64,000 nt of DNA from Mesorhizobium ventifaucium. Lineage in GTDB: Bacteria > Pseudomonadota > Alphaproteobacteria > Rhizobiales > Rhizobiaceae. Positions 18,996-28,935 of the stretch are shown piece after piece. The notes beneath the pieces are model-generated. The model did not search any database and had not been told where the DNA came from. It saw only the letters and a program-made list of their open reading frames with translations. Location of the stretch: NCBI RefSeq assembly GCF_935822925.1, contig NZ_CAKXZS010000024.1:161796-225795 (forward strand). Direction: 5' to 3'. Positions within the stretch are counted from its first letter, which is position 1; each line of letters begins with the position of its first letter. Position numbers and translations under genes: made by a program.

Positions 18996-21065
18996 TCAAG
19001 CAACGCCGGTCAGGGCCCGTTGCAGAAAAACATATTTCATCGCCGCCTGTGCCGCTTGTGGCCGGCGATCGCCGCGCCCGCCATGGCCGCCCTCGGTCTC
19101 CTCGAAGAACAGCGTCTTCGCGTGGCCGGCAGCCTGCAGCCGCGCCGCCATCTTGCGCGCATGGCCGGGATGGACGCGGTCGTCGGCGGTCGATGTCGTC
19201 AGCAGCACCGGCGGATAGGCGGTGTCGGGCTCGACATGCTGATAAGGCGAGTAAGCCGCCAGCCACGCGGCCTCTTCAGGCTTCGCCGGATCGCCATATT
19301 CGGCCATCCAGGATGCGCCGGGCGGCAGCTCGGTATAGCGCAGCATGTCGAGCAGCGGCACGTCGATGATCACCGCGCCGAAAAGCTCGGGATGCTGGGT
19401 CAGCGAAACGCCGGTCAGCAGGCCGCCATTCGAGCCGCCCTGGATGCCGAGCGTCGGCGGCGCGGCGATGCCGCGTTTCACCAGGTCTTGCGCGACCGCT
19501 ACAAAATCGTCGAAGGCGTTCTGGCGATTGGCCTTGAGCGCGGCCTGGTGCCAGTTCGGGCCGAACTCGCCGCCGCCGCGGATATTGGCCTGCACATAGG
19601 CATTGCCTTTTTCCAGCCACAGCTGGCCGCGCACGCCGGCATAGCCTGGCAGCAACGGCACTTCGAAGCCGCCATAACCGTAAAGCAGCGTCGGCACCGG
19701 CCCGTCCTGGTCGCGCCGCCTGACGACGAAATAAGGAATTTTGGTGCCGTCCTTCGAGCGTGCCTCGAACTGTTCCGAGACCAGCGACGACGCGTCGAAA
19801 CGCGCCGGCTGCGATTTCACCGTTGCCAGCGTCGCAGCATTGTCGTCCGACCAGATGATCGAGCTCGGCGTCAGGAAATCGGTGAAGGAGAAGGACACGC
19901 TGGAGCCGAAACGCTCGGCGTGGCTGATGCCGACACTGCCGTTTTCGGGCAGCGCCACCGGATGCAGCGACCAGCCGCTGCCGCTGCGATCGCAGGCGAC
20001 GACCTTGCCGCGCACATTGTCCATCAGGCTGATGAACAACCGGTCCCGCGTGCGGGCAATGCCGGCGATCGAGACACGATCCGCCGGCGCGAGCACGGTC
20101 TCGACAGGTCCGAGCGCATTGGTCTCGATCCAGCCAACGAAGTCCAGCGAATAGAGGCCATCAGGCTTGCACAGCGTGCCGTCCGGCGCCGTCCACGGGC
20201 TGCGCACCCCAAAGACGAGCTGATCCCTGAACAGCACTGTGTCAGTCACATCTTCCGGCAACGGGATGCGCCTGTTTTCACCGGAGGGCAGACGCAGAAA
20301 ACTGTGCGAGGCAAAGAAATCGAGCGTCCTGCTCAGCAACAGATGACGCTTGTCGCCGTCGAATTCGAGGGAACCGCCGGCGGCGAGATCCTGCTTCTGC
20401 GCCTCGAAGATCGGCGTCGCATCCTCCAGCCGGGTGCCGCGCTGCCACAGCTTGACGATGCGCGGATAACCAGACTGGGTCTTTTCGTCCTCTTCGAAGG
20501 CAGCCGAGACGATGACCGTGTCCTTGTCCAACCAGTTGAAGCTCGACTTCGAGGCGGGCGCGCAAAAACCGCCCTCGACGAAGGACTTGCTGTCGATGTC
20601 GAATTCGCGCATTTCGCTGGCGTCGCCGCCATCCGGCGACAGGCTGAGCAGGCAGCGGCTGAAATCAGGGTAAAGCCGGTTGGCGCCGCTGAATACCCAT
20701 TTCACGCCCTCTTTCGCGGACAGGCTGTCGAAGTCGATGATCGTCTGCCAATCCGGCTTCTCGGTCTTGTAGGAAGCGACCGCAGTGCGCCGCCAGAGGC
20801 CGAGCACGTTGGTCTTGTCCTGCCAGAAATTATAGACGTGGCGGTTGAGCGCAGACCCGACCGCAATGTTGTCTTCTGCGGTCATCAGGTCGAGCGCGGT
20901 TTGGAAATAGGTCTGGTAAGACGGATCGCCCTGCAACTCGTCGACCGTGATCTCGTTCTGACGGTGAACCCAGTCGAGCGTTTCCTTGCCCGTTCTGTCC
21001 TCCAGCCAGAGAAAGGGATCGTCAGTCGCCGAATTCGGCCGCGTCTTTGTGCTCGACTTGGTCAT
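18996..21065 (-). CDS. Prolyl oligopeptidase family serine peptidase (S9A)
   Basis: A 689-residue protein with no signal peptide. The N-terminal half is the beta-propeller (starting after DPFLWLEDRTGKETLDWV). The C-terminal alpha/beta-hydrolase domain carries the triad: nucleophile in GIQGGSNGGLL, Asp in TADDRVHPGHA and His in EETEGGHGGRGD. It would cleave short proline-containing peptides in the cytoplasm or periplasm. The ATG at 21065 has GGAG upstream. The frame stays open to 21143 but that extension is not supported. It is the longest serine peptidase gene in the window and stands alone. Confidence 0.93.
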   Translation of the reverse strand: MTKSSTKTRPNSATDDPFLWLEDRTGKETLDWVHRQNEITVDELQGDPSYQTYFQTALDLMTAEDNIAVGSALNRHVYNFWQDKTNVLGLWRRTAVASYKTEKPDWQTIIDFDSLSAKEGVKWVFSGANRLYPDFSRCLLSLSPDGGDASEMREFDIDSKSFVEGGFCAPASKSSFNWLDKDTVIVSAAFEEDEKTQSGYPRIVKLWQRGTRLEDATPIFEAQKQDLAAGGSLEFDGDKRHLLLSRTLDFFASHSFLRLPSGENRRIPLPEDVTDTVLFRDQLVFGVRSPWTAPDGTLCKPDGLYSLDFVGWIETNALGPVETVLAPADRVSIAGIARTRDRLFISLMDNVRGKVVACDRSGSGWSLHPVALPENGSVGISHAERFGSSVSFSFTDFLTPSSIIWSDDNAATLATVKSQPARFDASSLVSEQFEARSKDGTKIPYFVVRRRDQDGPVPTLLYGYGGFEVPLLPGYAGVRGQLWLEKGNAYVQANIRGGGEFGPNWHQAALKANRQNAFDDFVAVAQDLVKRGIAAPPTLGIQGGSNGGLLTGVSLTQHPELFGAVIIDVPLLDMLRYTELPPGASWMAEYGDPAKPEEAAWLAAYSPYQHVEPDTAYPPVLLTTSTADDRVHPGHARKMAARLQAAGHAKTLFFEETEGGHGGRGDRRPQAAQAAMKYVFLQRALTGVA

Positions 21066-21164
21066 GTGGTCTCCGGTTGAATCAGGCGTCGGCCCGCCAA
21101 CATCGATATGGCGGCGCCAATGTTCAAGGCACCCAATGTTCAAAGATTCGGGCCTCTTTTAGGA

Positions 21165-22325
21165 TTACGCCATCCGCCCCCGCAAGACGGTTGTAAGCGC
21201 CAGCGCCAGGCAAATGGCGCCAAGCGTGATCGGCAGGCCGTTCGCGCCGAACACATCCATGGCGCCGCCCGCCAACGGCGGCACGGCGATGCCGCCGACG
21301 CCCCACATCAGCGAGAAGGCGGCGTTGCCGGCGACCAGCGCCGAGCCGGTGAACCGCTCGCCGAGCTCGACGATCGACATCGTGTAGATGCCGTAGGAGA
21401 CCGCGCCCCAGACAAACACGCACGGCCAGATCAGCGGCGTCTCGATGAGAACCGGCAACAGCACGCATCCGAGCACCGTTAGCGATACACAGATAAATCG
21501 GACCAGACGCGCTGTCAGCCGTTCCGCCAGCAGACCGAGGGGCACCTGCATGGCGATGTTGCCGGCGATCATCATCGACAGCAGCGCCGACATGCGGGTT
21601 TCCTCAATGCTGTAATACGCTCCGTAGACCGGCAGCAGCGCCAGCACCCCCTGTTCGAAACCGGCCGCCACCACGACCGCCGACAGCAGCAGCCATGCCA
21701 TCGGCATGAACCCCATCACCGAAACCCGGTGCCCGGCTTCATCGACCTTTGGCAGCCGTCCCAGCACCAGCGCCAGGCAGGCGCCGCAAAACACGAATGC
21801 GGCGATGCCGACGAGAAACGGCGGCCACCCGTCGGTGCCGACGGCAAGCAGGCACAGCGGGCCGGCGGCAAAACCGGCCGAAATGACTGTGGAATAGATC
21901 CCCATCAGGCGACCACGGCGCGCCGGCGGCGCCAGCGCGATCACCCAGACCTCGCTCAGCACATAGAGCGGATTGGTCACCACGCCGATCAGGAAGCGCA
22001 GTGGAAACCACAGATAGACATTTTGCGTCCAGCCGATCAGCGCCAGCATGATCGCGGAAAGGGCCGCGCAGGTGAGCGCCGTGCGCCCTGCCCCGAACCG
22101 GCGCGCCAGTGCCGGGATGAGCGGCGACGAGACGATAAAGCCGACCGGCGTCATTGCCGCCGACAGGCCGATCATGGCCGGCGAGACGCCCTGGCGCTGC
22201 AGGATGAAGCTCAGCAGCGGGTAGCTCAGCCCTTGCGCGATGGCGAACACCGAAACGGTGGCGATCACGCCGGTGATCGCCGCCCACTGCATTGTCCCAT
22301 CACTGTTCTGTTCCGCCAGGTCCAT
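21165..22325 (-). CDS. MFS transporter, YcaD/sugar-efflux-like
   Basis: A 386-residue polytopic membrane protein with about 12 hydrophobic segments. Major-facilitator marks are ALARRFGAGRTAL after helix 2 and the APPARRGRLMGIYSTVIS loop. The same loop arrangement occurs in YcaD/MFS_1 transporters of unknown substrate. The ATG at 22325 gives MDLAEQNSDG. It lies between a peptidase and a phospholipase D-like gene on the same strand, without overlap, and the context gives no clue to the cargo. Confidence 0.88.
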   Translation of the reverse strand: MDLAEQNSDGTMQWAAITGVIATVSVFAIAQGLSYPLLSFILQRQGVSPAMIGLSAAMTPVGFIVSSPLIPALARRFGAGRTALTCAALSAIMLALIGWTQNVYLWFPLRFLIGVVTNPLYVLSEVWVIALAPPARRGRLMGIYSTVISAGFAAGPLCLLAVGTDGWPPFLVGIAAFVFCGACLALVLGRLPKVDEAGHRVSVMGFMPMAWLLLSAVVVAAGFEQGVLALLPVYGAYYSIEETRMSALLSMMIAGNIAMQVPLGLLAERLTARLVRFICVSLTVLGCVLLPVLIETPLIWPCVFVWGAVSYGIYTMSIVELGERFTGSALVAGNAAFSLMWGVGGIAVPPLAGGAMDVFGANGLPITLGAICLALALTTVLRGRMA

Positions 22326-22451
22326 GATCCGCACCAAAGGGAAGCTGCACGATTAGCGTTTCGGGAGCGTGCCGGGAAGCACCGGCGGCAAGAACCGCTT
22401 GCGCCAGCCAGGGGATGCCTTGTTCAAGGGTCCGCGGCGCCATTCAGGCCA

Positions 22452-24320
22452 CTACGGAAAATACCGGGCAATCGCCCCCTTCCTGCCGTCGGCGTAAGGC
22501 TTCAGCCACTTGTCGTCGATGGCAAGCCCGTCATTGTCCGACGGCCCTTCACCAATCGTTCTGCGCCAGGCGCGGAACTTGTAGTGGTCGAACACGTCGA
22601 GCATATGCACCGCAAAGGCCGCAGCGAAGGTCCTGTCGCCTTCGACGATCACCATGTTCTCGTCGTTTTCATAGGACGCCTTGTAGCCAAGGTTGTGGCT
22701 GCCGGCGATGACGGTCGCATTGTCGGCCATCGGATCGATGATGACGATCTTGTCGTGCACGATCGCATGGCCGACGGTCAGCACTTCCGCCTGGAAATCG
22801 CGCGCAACGGAGGCCCCCGTCAGGTTGGCCGCCCTGACGATGGAGACGTTCGGCGTCTCCCAGACCTTCTCCGGAAAGACGAATGGCGATTTGCCGTCCC
22901 TGTTCGATTTTTTGGTGACTGGATCCCGGGTCGGGGCAACGTAGTTGGGCATGGCGGTGTGATCGCTGATTGCGCCTTGCACGATCAGCTTTGGATTCGC
23001 TGTCGCCGCCGCGACCGCCTGATCGATGACCGAATTGTTGCCAAGCCGCGACGGATTGAACACCAGAAACAGCACCGCCTCCTTTGCCGCCTTGATCCGT
23101 GCGAAAACGTCTTCGAGATCGACAGGCCGCACCGAGATGTCCTTTTTGCTGCGGTCGGGATCGTTTGGCGAGAACCAGATGGTGGTGCCATCGACATGGT
23201 TCGGTGTGCGATTCTTCAGGCGAAACGGCCTGCCTTGCTTCTGCGCCACACGTCCGGCAGCACTTTCGCTTGCCGGCGGCGGGAACAAATCGGCCTTCAT
23301 CCGCTCCCAATAAGCATCGAACACTTCGGCCATGGCAGGGTCGTCGCGGATGAAGGCGTTGTTGGACTGTCCGCAAATCCCGGTCGACGTCCAGTTGGTG
23401 CTGCCGGTCATGACCGCTTGCGGATTGCCCTGGGCATCGCGGTAGACGGCAAACTTGTTGTGGCCGATATGGTTGTTGTTGAACAGACGGTTCGTCAGCA
23501 CGACGCCGGCGTCACGCAGCCGCTTTCTGAACGGCGCGTTGCCCGCGTCCCACGCCTTCGTTTGTTCATCCCTGCCCGAATTCGACAGAATGACTTCGAC
23601 GACATCCCTGGCGTCGATGATCGCGTCGCAAAGTTCGTCATCGCCAAGCTCATACAGGGCAAGCCTGACAGTGCCGCCCTCGGCCTTGGCCCGTTTCATC
23701 AGGCTGGTGAGCACGTCCGGAACCTCGCCGTGAAGATAGGCGCGTATCTTGCTGCCGGGACGCTGAAGCTCGGCCCTGATCTTATCGCGTTGCCCGACCT
23801 TGATGCCGGCGTCTTCCAGGGCGCGCGACAGCCATTGCGTCGAGAGCACGCCGTTGGTGAAGGCGAGCCGCGCCTTGCCGAACATCGATCCCAGGAAGAT
23901 GGTCGGGCTGACGGCGCCTTGTCCGAGATAGCCGAGCGGCCGCACCGCTCCGGTATAGGCTTTCTCGGGCCGCACCGGCACCGGATCGAGGCCGGGCCGC
24001 ATGTCGCCGACCGGACGCACCCGGTAGGCGACCATTTCGCCATCCGGCCTGATTTCAACGCTGTCGCGGCGCCGCCGCACCGTAAGATCGCGCCAGAATG
24101 TCTTCTGCACCGGCCAGACGCCGGTATCCTGCGGAATCCAGTCCTTGTTGCGTTGCCCCTTGAAAGGAACCCAGGACGCCAGGCAGCGTTCCTCGCCAGT
24201 GCCGGGATAGATGCGGACGATCTCGAAGCCGAGGCAGCCGTCGATCATTCCGTCAATATCCCAGGCAATGAAGGCGACTTCGTTGTTGGTCGCTGCACGC
24301 ACGCTGACAACATCAGACAC
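22452..24320 (-). CDS. Phospholipase D-like protein with two HKD motifs
   Basis: A 622-residue protein with two phosphodiesterase half-sites: GHNKFAVYRDAQGN...GSTNWT near residue 300 and VHDKIVIIDPMADN...GSHNLGY near 540. In the PLD superfamily the two His-Lys motifs come together in one active site. There is no signal peptide, and the N-terminal 200 residues match no domain I can name. Lipid, nucleic-acid or protein substrates are all possible. It diverges from the mttB-family gene at 24548, with a 227-bp shared upstream region. Confidence 0.88.
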   Translation of the reverse strand: MSDVVSVRAATNNEVAFIAWDIDGMIDGCLGFEIVRIYPGTGEERCLASWVPFKGQRNKDWIPQDTGVWPVQKTFWRDLTVRRRRDSVEIRPDGEMVAYRVRPVGDMRPGLDPVPVRPEKAYTGAVRPLGYLGQGAVSPTIFLGSMFGKARLAFTNGVLSTQWLSRALEDAGIKVGQRDKIRAELQRPGSKIRAYLHGEVPDVLTSLMKRAKAEGGTVRLALYELGDDELCDAIIDARDVVEVILSNSGRDEQTKAWDAGNAPFRKRLRDAGVVLTNRLFNNNHIGHNKFAVYRDAQGNPQAVMTGSTNWTSTGICGQSNNAFIRDDPAMAEVFDAYWERMKADLFPPPASESAAGRVAQKQGRPFRLKNRTPNHVDGTTIWFSPNDPDRSKKDISVRPVDLEDVFARIKAAKEAVLFLVFNPSRLGNNSVIDQAVAAATANPKLIVQGAISDHTAMPNYVAPTRDPVTKKSNRDGKSPFVFPEKVWETPNVSIVRAANLTGASVARDFQAEVLTVGHAIVHDKIVIIDPMADNATVIAGSHNLGYKASYENDENMVIVEGDRTFAAAFAVHMLDVFDHYKFRAWRRTIGEGPSDNDGLAIDDKWLKPYADGRKGAIARYFP

Positions 24321-24547
24321 GGAAATAGTCTCCCCCAGGACGGTTTGTATTCAATGTACTTACTCAATATGACGTGATCGCAACGTGACATATTTCACAG
24401 TTCGGGCACAGATCTGGTTTCGCCCTGGTGCGTCTGGGGGCGAACGTCCATGTCGCTTCCCTCGCCCTAGTGGTCGCCGCCTCCGCAATGGCCGGGCGGC
24501 GGTCGGTCCATTATGCCGCCGCACTGTCGCAGCGTACGAGGCCTGTC

Positions 24548-26119
24548 ATGACCGCCGCCCTTCATCCCGCCGAACCGGCATTGGCAAACCCCCGTCGCGG
24601 CGGCCGCGCAGGCAAGCGCGCCGGCGCAGCGGCGGCATTCGAGCAGCCGCCTTTCCGTCAGCTGAAAATCCCGCTGACGCCGACCAGGCTGGTCTCCGAC
24701 GACGAGCTGGAATCGATCCACCTCGCCTCGCTGCGCGTGCTCAGGGAAATCGGCGTCGACGTGCTGCACGACGAGGCAAGGCGGATCATGAAGGCGCATG
24801 GCGCGGATGTCCGCGAGGGCAGCGAGCGGGTGCGCTTCGACAGCGACATGATCCTCGAGCTGGTTTCGCACTGCCCGTCGGAATTCACCATCCATGCCCG
24901 TAATCCGGCGCACAATATCCGCTTCGGCGGCGACAACCTGATCATCTCGATGATGGCGTCGGCGCCCAATTGTTCCGACATCGACCGCGGCCGCCGGCCG
25001 GGCAACCAGCAGGACTACCGCAACTTCCTCAAGCTTGCGCAGATGCACAACATCCTGAACTGCACGGGCGGCTATCCGGTCGAGCCGATCGACATCCATC
25101 CGTCGGTCCGGCACCTCGAATGCATCCGCGATTTGAGCGTGCTCACCGACAAGGTGTTCCACATCTATTCGCTCGGCAAGGAGCGCAATGTCGACGGCAT
25201 CGAGATCACCAGGATTGCGCGCGGCATCAGCGACGAACAGCTTCTCGAACAGCCGTCGGTGTTCACCATCATCAACACCAATTCGCCGCTCAAGCTCGAC
25301 GTGCCGATGATGGAAGGCATCATCCAGATGTCGAGCAAGGGCCAGGTCGTCATCGTGACGCCGTTCACCCTGTCGGGCGCCATGGCGCCGGTGACCATCG
25401 CCGGCGCGCTGGTGCAGCAGAATGCCGAAGCGCTGTCCGGCATTGCCTTCGCCCAGATGGTGCGCAAGGGCGCGCCCGTCGGCTATGGCGGCTTCACCTC
25501 CAACGTCGACATGAAGTCCGGCGCGCCAGCCTTCGGCACGCCGGAATACATGAAGGCGCAATTGGTCGGCGGCCAGCTCGCCCGCCGCTACAACATCCCC
25601 TACCGCACTTCCAACACCTGCGCCGCCAACACGGTCGACGCACAGGCCGCCTATGAAAGCGTGTTCTCGCTGTGGGGCGCCATCCAGGGCGGCGGCAACT
25701 TGATGATGCATGCGGCCGGCTGGCTGGAAGGCGGCCTGCGCTGCTCCTACGAGAAGACCATCCTGGACATCGATCTGCTGCAGATGGTGGCCGAATTTTT
25801 GACCCCGCTCGACCTTTCGGAGGAAGCACTGGCTATCGACGCCATCCGCGACGTCGGTCCGGGCGGCCATTTCTTCGGCACCCAGCATACCCAGGACCGC
25901 TACAAGACCGCGTTCTATTCGCCTGTCATCTCCGACTGGCGCAATTTCGAGACCTGGGCGGAAGCCGGATCGCCGACAGCTATCGAAAAGGCCAATCGGG
26001 TGTGGAAGGAGCGGCTGGCCTCCTACGAAGAGCCCTACATGGACCCGGCTATCCGCGAGGAGCTCAACGCCTTCGTCGACAAACGTCGGTCCGAAGGCGG
26101 CGCGCCGACTGATTTTTGA
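24548..26119 (+). CDS. MttB-family (non-pyrrolysine) methyltransferase, paralogue 1
   Basis: A 523-residue TIM-barrel protein of the trimethylamine/betaine:corrinoid methyltransferase superfamily. Recognisable blocks are LASLRVLREIGVDVLHDEAR near the start, VTPFTLSGAMAPVTIAGALV, GAPVGYGGFTSNVDMKSGAP and HAAGWLEGGLRCSYEKTILD. No in-frame TAG codon is present, so it belongs to the MtgB-like branch that lacks pyrrolysine. Members demethylate glycine betaine, proline betaine, carnitine and similar compounds onto a corrinoid protein. The ATG at 24548 is preferred; an upstream in-frame ATG at 24428 adds a doubtful extension. It precedes a dimethylglycine-dehydrogenase-like gene. Confidence 0.92.
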   Translation: MTAALHPAEPALANPRRGGRAGKRAGAAAAFEQPPFRQLKIPLTPTRLVSDDELESIHLASLRVLREIGVDVLHDEARRIMKAHGADVREGSERVRFDSDMILELVSHCPSEFTIHARNPAHNIRFGGDNLIISMMASAPNCSDIDRGRRPGNQQDYRNFLKLAQMHNILNCTGGYPVEPIDIHPSVRHLECIRDLSVLTDKVFHIYSLGKERNVDGIEITRIARGISDEQLLEQPSVFTIINTNSPLKLDVPMMEGIIQMSSKGQVVIVTPFTLSGAMAPVTIAGALVQQNAEALSGIAFAQMVRKGAPVGYGGFTSNVDMKSGAPAFGTPEYMKAQLVGGQLARRYNIPYRTSNTCAANTVDAQAAYESVFSLWGAIQGGGNLMMHAAGWLEGGLRCSYEKTILDIDLLQMVAEFLTPLDLSEEALAIDAIRDVGPGGHFFGTQHTQDRYKTAFYSPVISDWRNFETWAEAGSPTAIEKANRVWKERLASYEEPYMDPAIREELNAFVDKRRSEGGAPTDF

Positions 26120-26136
26120 TCATTTGATGAACAGTC

Positions 26137-26199
26137 GACCCCCACTCCGTCGAGCTTCGCTCGACACCTCTCCCCCGATCGACGGGGCAGAGGAAGGGC
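26137..26199. repeat. Intergenic hairpin repeat (GTCGAGCTTCGCTCGAC type)
   Basis: This contains the near-perfect hairpin GTCGAGC-TTC-GCTCGAC followed by a second one built from CCTCTCCCC and GGGGCAGAGG. Short elements of this form recur between genes in Mesorhizobium genomes. It lies between the mttB-family gene and the flavoprotein gene downstream. Confidence 0.6.
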
Positions 26200-26287
26200 G
26201 TGAGATTATTCCAGCCGGAGCGCTTCTCCACTTTGCTTTCACGCCCCGCTCACTCGATTCAATCTCTTCAAAAACGGAACTATCTTC

Positions 26288-28873
26288 ATGAAATCTCATG
26301 CAAAAGCGGTTGTCATCGGTGGCGGTGTCGTCGGCTGCTCGGTGCTTTACCATCTGGCCAAGGCCGGCTGGACCGACATCATGCTGATCGAGCGTTCGGA
26401 GCTCACCTCCGGTTCGTCCTGGCATGCGGCGGGCGGCTTCCATACGCTCAACGGCGATCCCAATGTCGCCAAGCTGCAGGCCTACACGGTGCAGCTCTAC
26501 AGGGAGATCGAAGAGCTTTCCGGCCAGTCCTGCTCGCTGCACCTGACCGGCGGCGTGATGATGGCCGACACGCCCGAACGCATGGACTTCCTGCGCCTTG
26601 CCCACGCCAAAGGCCGCTATCTCGGCATGGACACCGAGCTGATCACGCCGTCAGAGGCCAAGGCGATGTTCCCGCTGATGGACGAGACGAACTTCGTCGG
26701 CGCCATGTGGGATCCGGTCGAAGGCCATCTCGATCCTTCCGGCACCACCCACGCCTACGCCAAGGCCGCCAGGAAGCTCGGCGCCGAAATCGTGCTGCGC
26801 AACCGCGTCGTCGAGCTGACGCAGGAGGTCGACGGCACCTGGAACGTCGTTACCGAGCAAGGCACGGTCAAGGCCGAGCATGTCGTCAACTGCGGCGGCC
26901 TATGGGCGCGCGAGATCGGCCGCATGGTCGGCGTCGAGCTGCCGCTGCTGGCCATGGAGCATATGTACCTTTTGACCGAGCCGATGCCGGAGGTCGAGGA
27001 ATTCAACAAGTCGACCGGCCGTGAGATGATTGGCGTCATGGACTTCAAGGGCGAGATCTACACCCGCCAGGAACGCAACGGCATCCTGCTTGGCACTTAT
27101 GAAAAAGCCTGCAAGCCGTGGTCTCCGGTCAACACGCCGTGGGATTTCGGCCATGAGCTGCTGCAGCCCGACATCGACCGCATCGCGCCGTCGCTGGAAA
27201 TCGGCTTCAAGCATTTTCCCGGTATCGAGAAGGCCGGCATCAAGCAGATCATCAACGGTCCCTTCACCTTCGCGCTCGACGGCAATCCGCTGGTCGGCCC
27301 GGTGCAGGGCCTGACCAATTTCTGGTGCGCCTGCGCCGTCATGGCCGGTTTCTCGCAGGGCGGCGGCGTCGGGTTGGCGCTGTCGAACTGGATGGTCCAT
27401 GGCGATCCCGGCTTCGACGTCTGGGGCATGGACGTCGCGCGTTTCGGCGAATGGGCGACGCTGCGCTACACCAACGCCAAGGTGCGCGAAAACTATTCGC
27501 GCCGTTTTTCCATCCGCTTTCCCAACGAGGAACTGCCGGCGGCACGCCCGGCCCAGACAACCCCGCTTTACGACACGATGCAGGCCAACAACGCCGTCAT
27601 GGGCGATAGCTGGGGCCTCGAAACCCCGCTCTGGTTCGCACCGAAAGGCACCGAGCCGAAGGACATCGTTTCCTTCCATCGCTCCAACGATTTCGGGCCG
27701 ATCGGCGAGGAAGTGCGCGCCACCCGCGAAAAGGTCGGCGTCACCGAGATCGCCAACTTCGCCAAATACGAAGTCTCCGGGCCGGGATCGGAAGATTTCC
27801 TCAACCGGCTGATGACCAACCGCATGCCGAAGACCGGCCGCATTGTGCTGACGCCGATGCTGAACGAGTTCGGCAGGCTGATCGGCGACTTCACCATCGC
27901 CAACGCGGGTGAAGAGCGCTTCATGATCTGGAGCTCGTCGGCGGCGCAGAAATATCATATGCGCTGGTTCGAAAAGCACCTGCCGAAGGATGGTCCAGGG
28001 GCGTCACAGGTCCTCATCCACCGCTTCGACCAGACTCTGGTCGGCTTGTCGATCGCCGGGCCGAAATCACGCGACCTGCTGCAGAAACTGGTTGATATCG
28101 ATATCTCGACCAAGGCCTTCCGCTTCATGGATTTCCGCGAGATGGCGGTCGGCGGCGCGCCTTGCATGGTCAATCGCATCACCTATACCGGTGATCTCGG
28201 CTACGAAATCTGGATGGCGCCGGCCTATCAGCGTCTCGTCTACAAGGCGATCAAGGATGCCGGCGAAGAGTTCGGCCTGGTCGATTTCGGCATGCGCGCC
28301 CTGCTCTCGATGCGCCTGGAGAAGAATTTTCCGACCTGGTTCCGCGAGCTGCGCCCGATCTACGGGCCGTTCGAAGGGGCAATGGACCGCTTCGTCAAGC
28401 TGGAGAAGAACGACTTCATCGGACGCGAAGCGGCAGCCAGGGAGCAGGCAGAAGGGCCAAAACTGCGTCGAGTCTCCTTCATCGTCGATGCCGCGGGTGC
28501 CGATGTGATGGGCGACGAACCAATCTGGGCCAAGGTCGGCGGCAAGGACTACGGCACGGTGGAAAAGCCGCATGGCTATGGCGCGCCGCGTTTCGACACG
28601 GACGGCAAGGAAGTGCGCGGCTCCCGGGCCGCGGAAAGCGCATCGGCCGTGCGCGGCATCGTCGACGGCGAGTGGCGCGTGGTCGGCTGGGTCACCTCCG
28701 GCGGCTATGCCCATTACGTCCAGAAATCGATGGCGCAAGGCTATGTGCCGGCGGCCCTGGCCGGGGACGAAAGCGCCGGACTGTTCGAGATCGAAATCCT
28801 CGGAAGCCGACGACCGGCCTGCATCAATGTCGAGCCGCCTTTCGACCCGAGCGGCGAGAAGATGCGGACCTAA
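26288..28873 (+). CDS. Dimethylglycine/sarcosine dehydrogenase-like flavoprotein with GcvT domain
   Basis: An 861-residue two-part enzyme. The N-terminal FAD domain has VVIGGGVVGCSVLYHLA (dinucleotide fold) and SGSSWHAAGG, where His46 matches the histidine that binds FAD covalently in dimethylglycine dehydrogenase. From about residue 430 a folate-binding aminomethyltransferase-like (GcvT) region follows, with GDFTIANAGEERFMIWSS and TYTGDLGYEIW. Such enzymes oxidatively demethylate N-methyl amino acids and pass the one-carbon unit to tetrahydrofolate. Next to an MttB homologue it could act on the product of betaine demethylation. The precise substrate is inferred. Confidence 0.9.
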   Translation: MKSHAKAVVIGGGVVGCSVLYHLAKAGWTDIMLIERSELTSGSSWHAAGGFHTLNGDPNVAKLQAYTVQLYREIEELSGQSCSLHLTGGVMMADTPERMDFLRLAHAKGRYLGMDTELITPSEAKAMFPLMDETNFVGAMWDPVEGHLDPSGTTHAYAKAARKLGAEIVLRNRVVELTQEVDGTWNVVTEQGTVKAEHVVNCGGLWAREIGRMVGVELPLLAMEHMYLLTEPMPEVEEFNKSTGREMIGVMDFKGEIYTRQERNGILLGTYEKACKPWSPVNTPWDFGHELLQPDIDRIAPSLEIGFKHFPGIEKAGIKQIINGPFTFALDGNPLVGPVQGLTNFWCACAVMAGFSQGGGVGLALSNWMVHGDPGFDVWGMDVARFGEWATLRYTNAKVRENYSRRFSIRFPNEELPAARPAQTTPLYDTMQANNAVMGDSWGLETPLWFAPKGTEPKDIVSFHRSNDFGPIGEEVRATREKVGVTEIANFAKYEVSGPGSEDFLNRLMTNRMPKTGRIVLTPMLNEFGRLIGDFTIANAGEERFMIWSSSAAQKYHMRWFEKHLPKDGPGASQVLIHRFDQTLVGLSIAGPKSRDLLQKLVDIDISTKAFRFMDFREMAVGGAPCMVNRITYTGDLGYEIWMAPAYQRLVYKAIKDAGEEFGLVDFGMRALLSMRLEKNFPTWFRELRPIYGPFEGAMDRFVKLEKNDFIGREAAAREQAEGPKLRRVSFIVDAAGADVMGDEPIWAKVGGKDYGTVEKPHGYGAPRFDTDGKEVRGSRAAESASAVRGIVDGEWRVVGWVTSGGYAHYVQKSMAQGYVPAALAGDESAGLFEIEILGSRRPACINVEPPFDPSGEKMRT

Positions 28874-28935
28874 AGCGCCGGACCCAAAGGCCGGCCTCGC
28901 GCTTGACCCGGGCGCGACCGATTTCGGGAAATCCG

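Noticed and set aside
18765..21080. A 770-codon open frame on the plus strand opposite the prolyl oligopeptidase gene
   Set aside because: The minus strand encodes all three catalytic motifs. The plus-strand frame has no recognisable domain and reflects GC-rich codon bias.
21729..24377. An 880-codon open frame on the plus strand opposite the MFS and phospholipase D-like genes
   Set aside because: It spans two unrelated minus-strand genes with clear motifs, which a real gene would not do. No family similarity.
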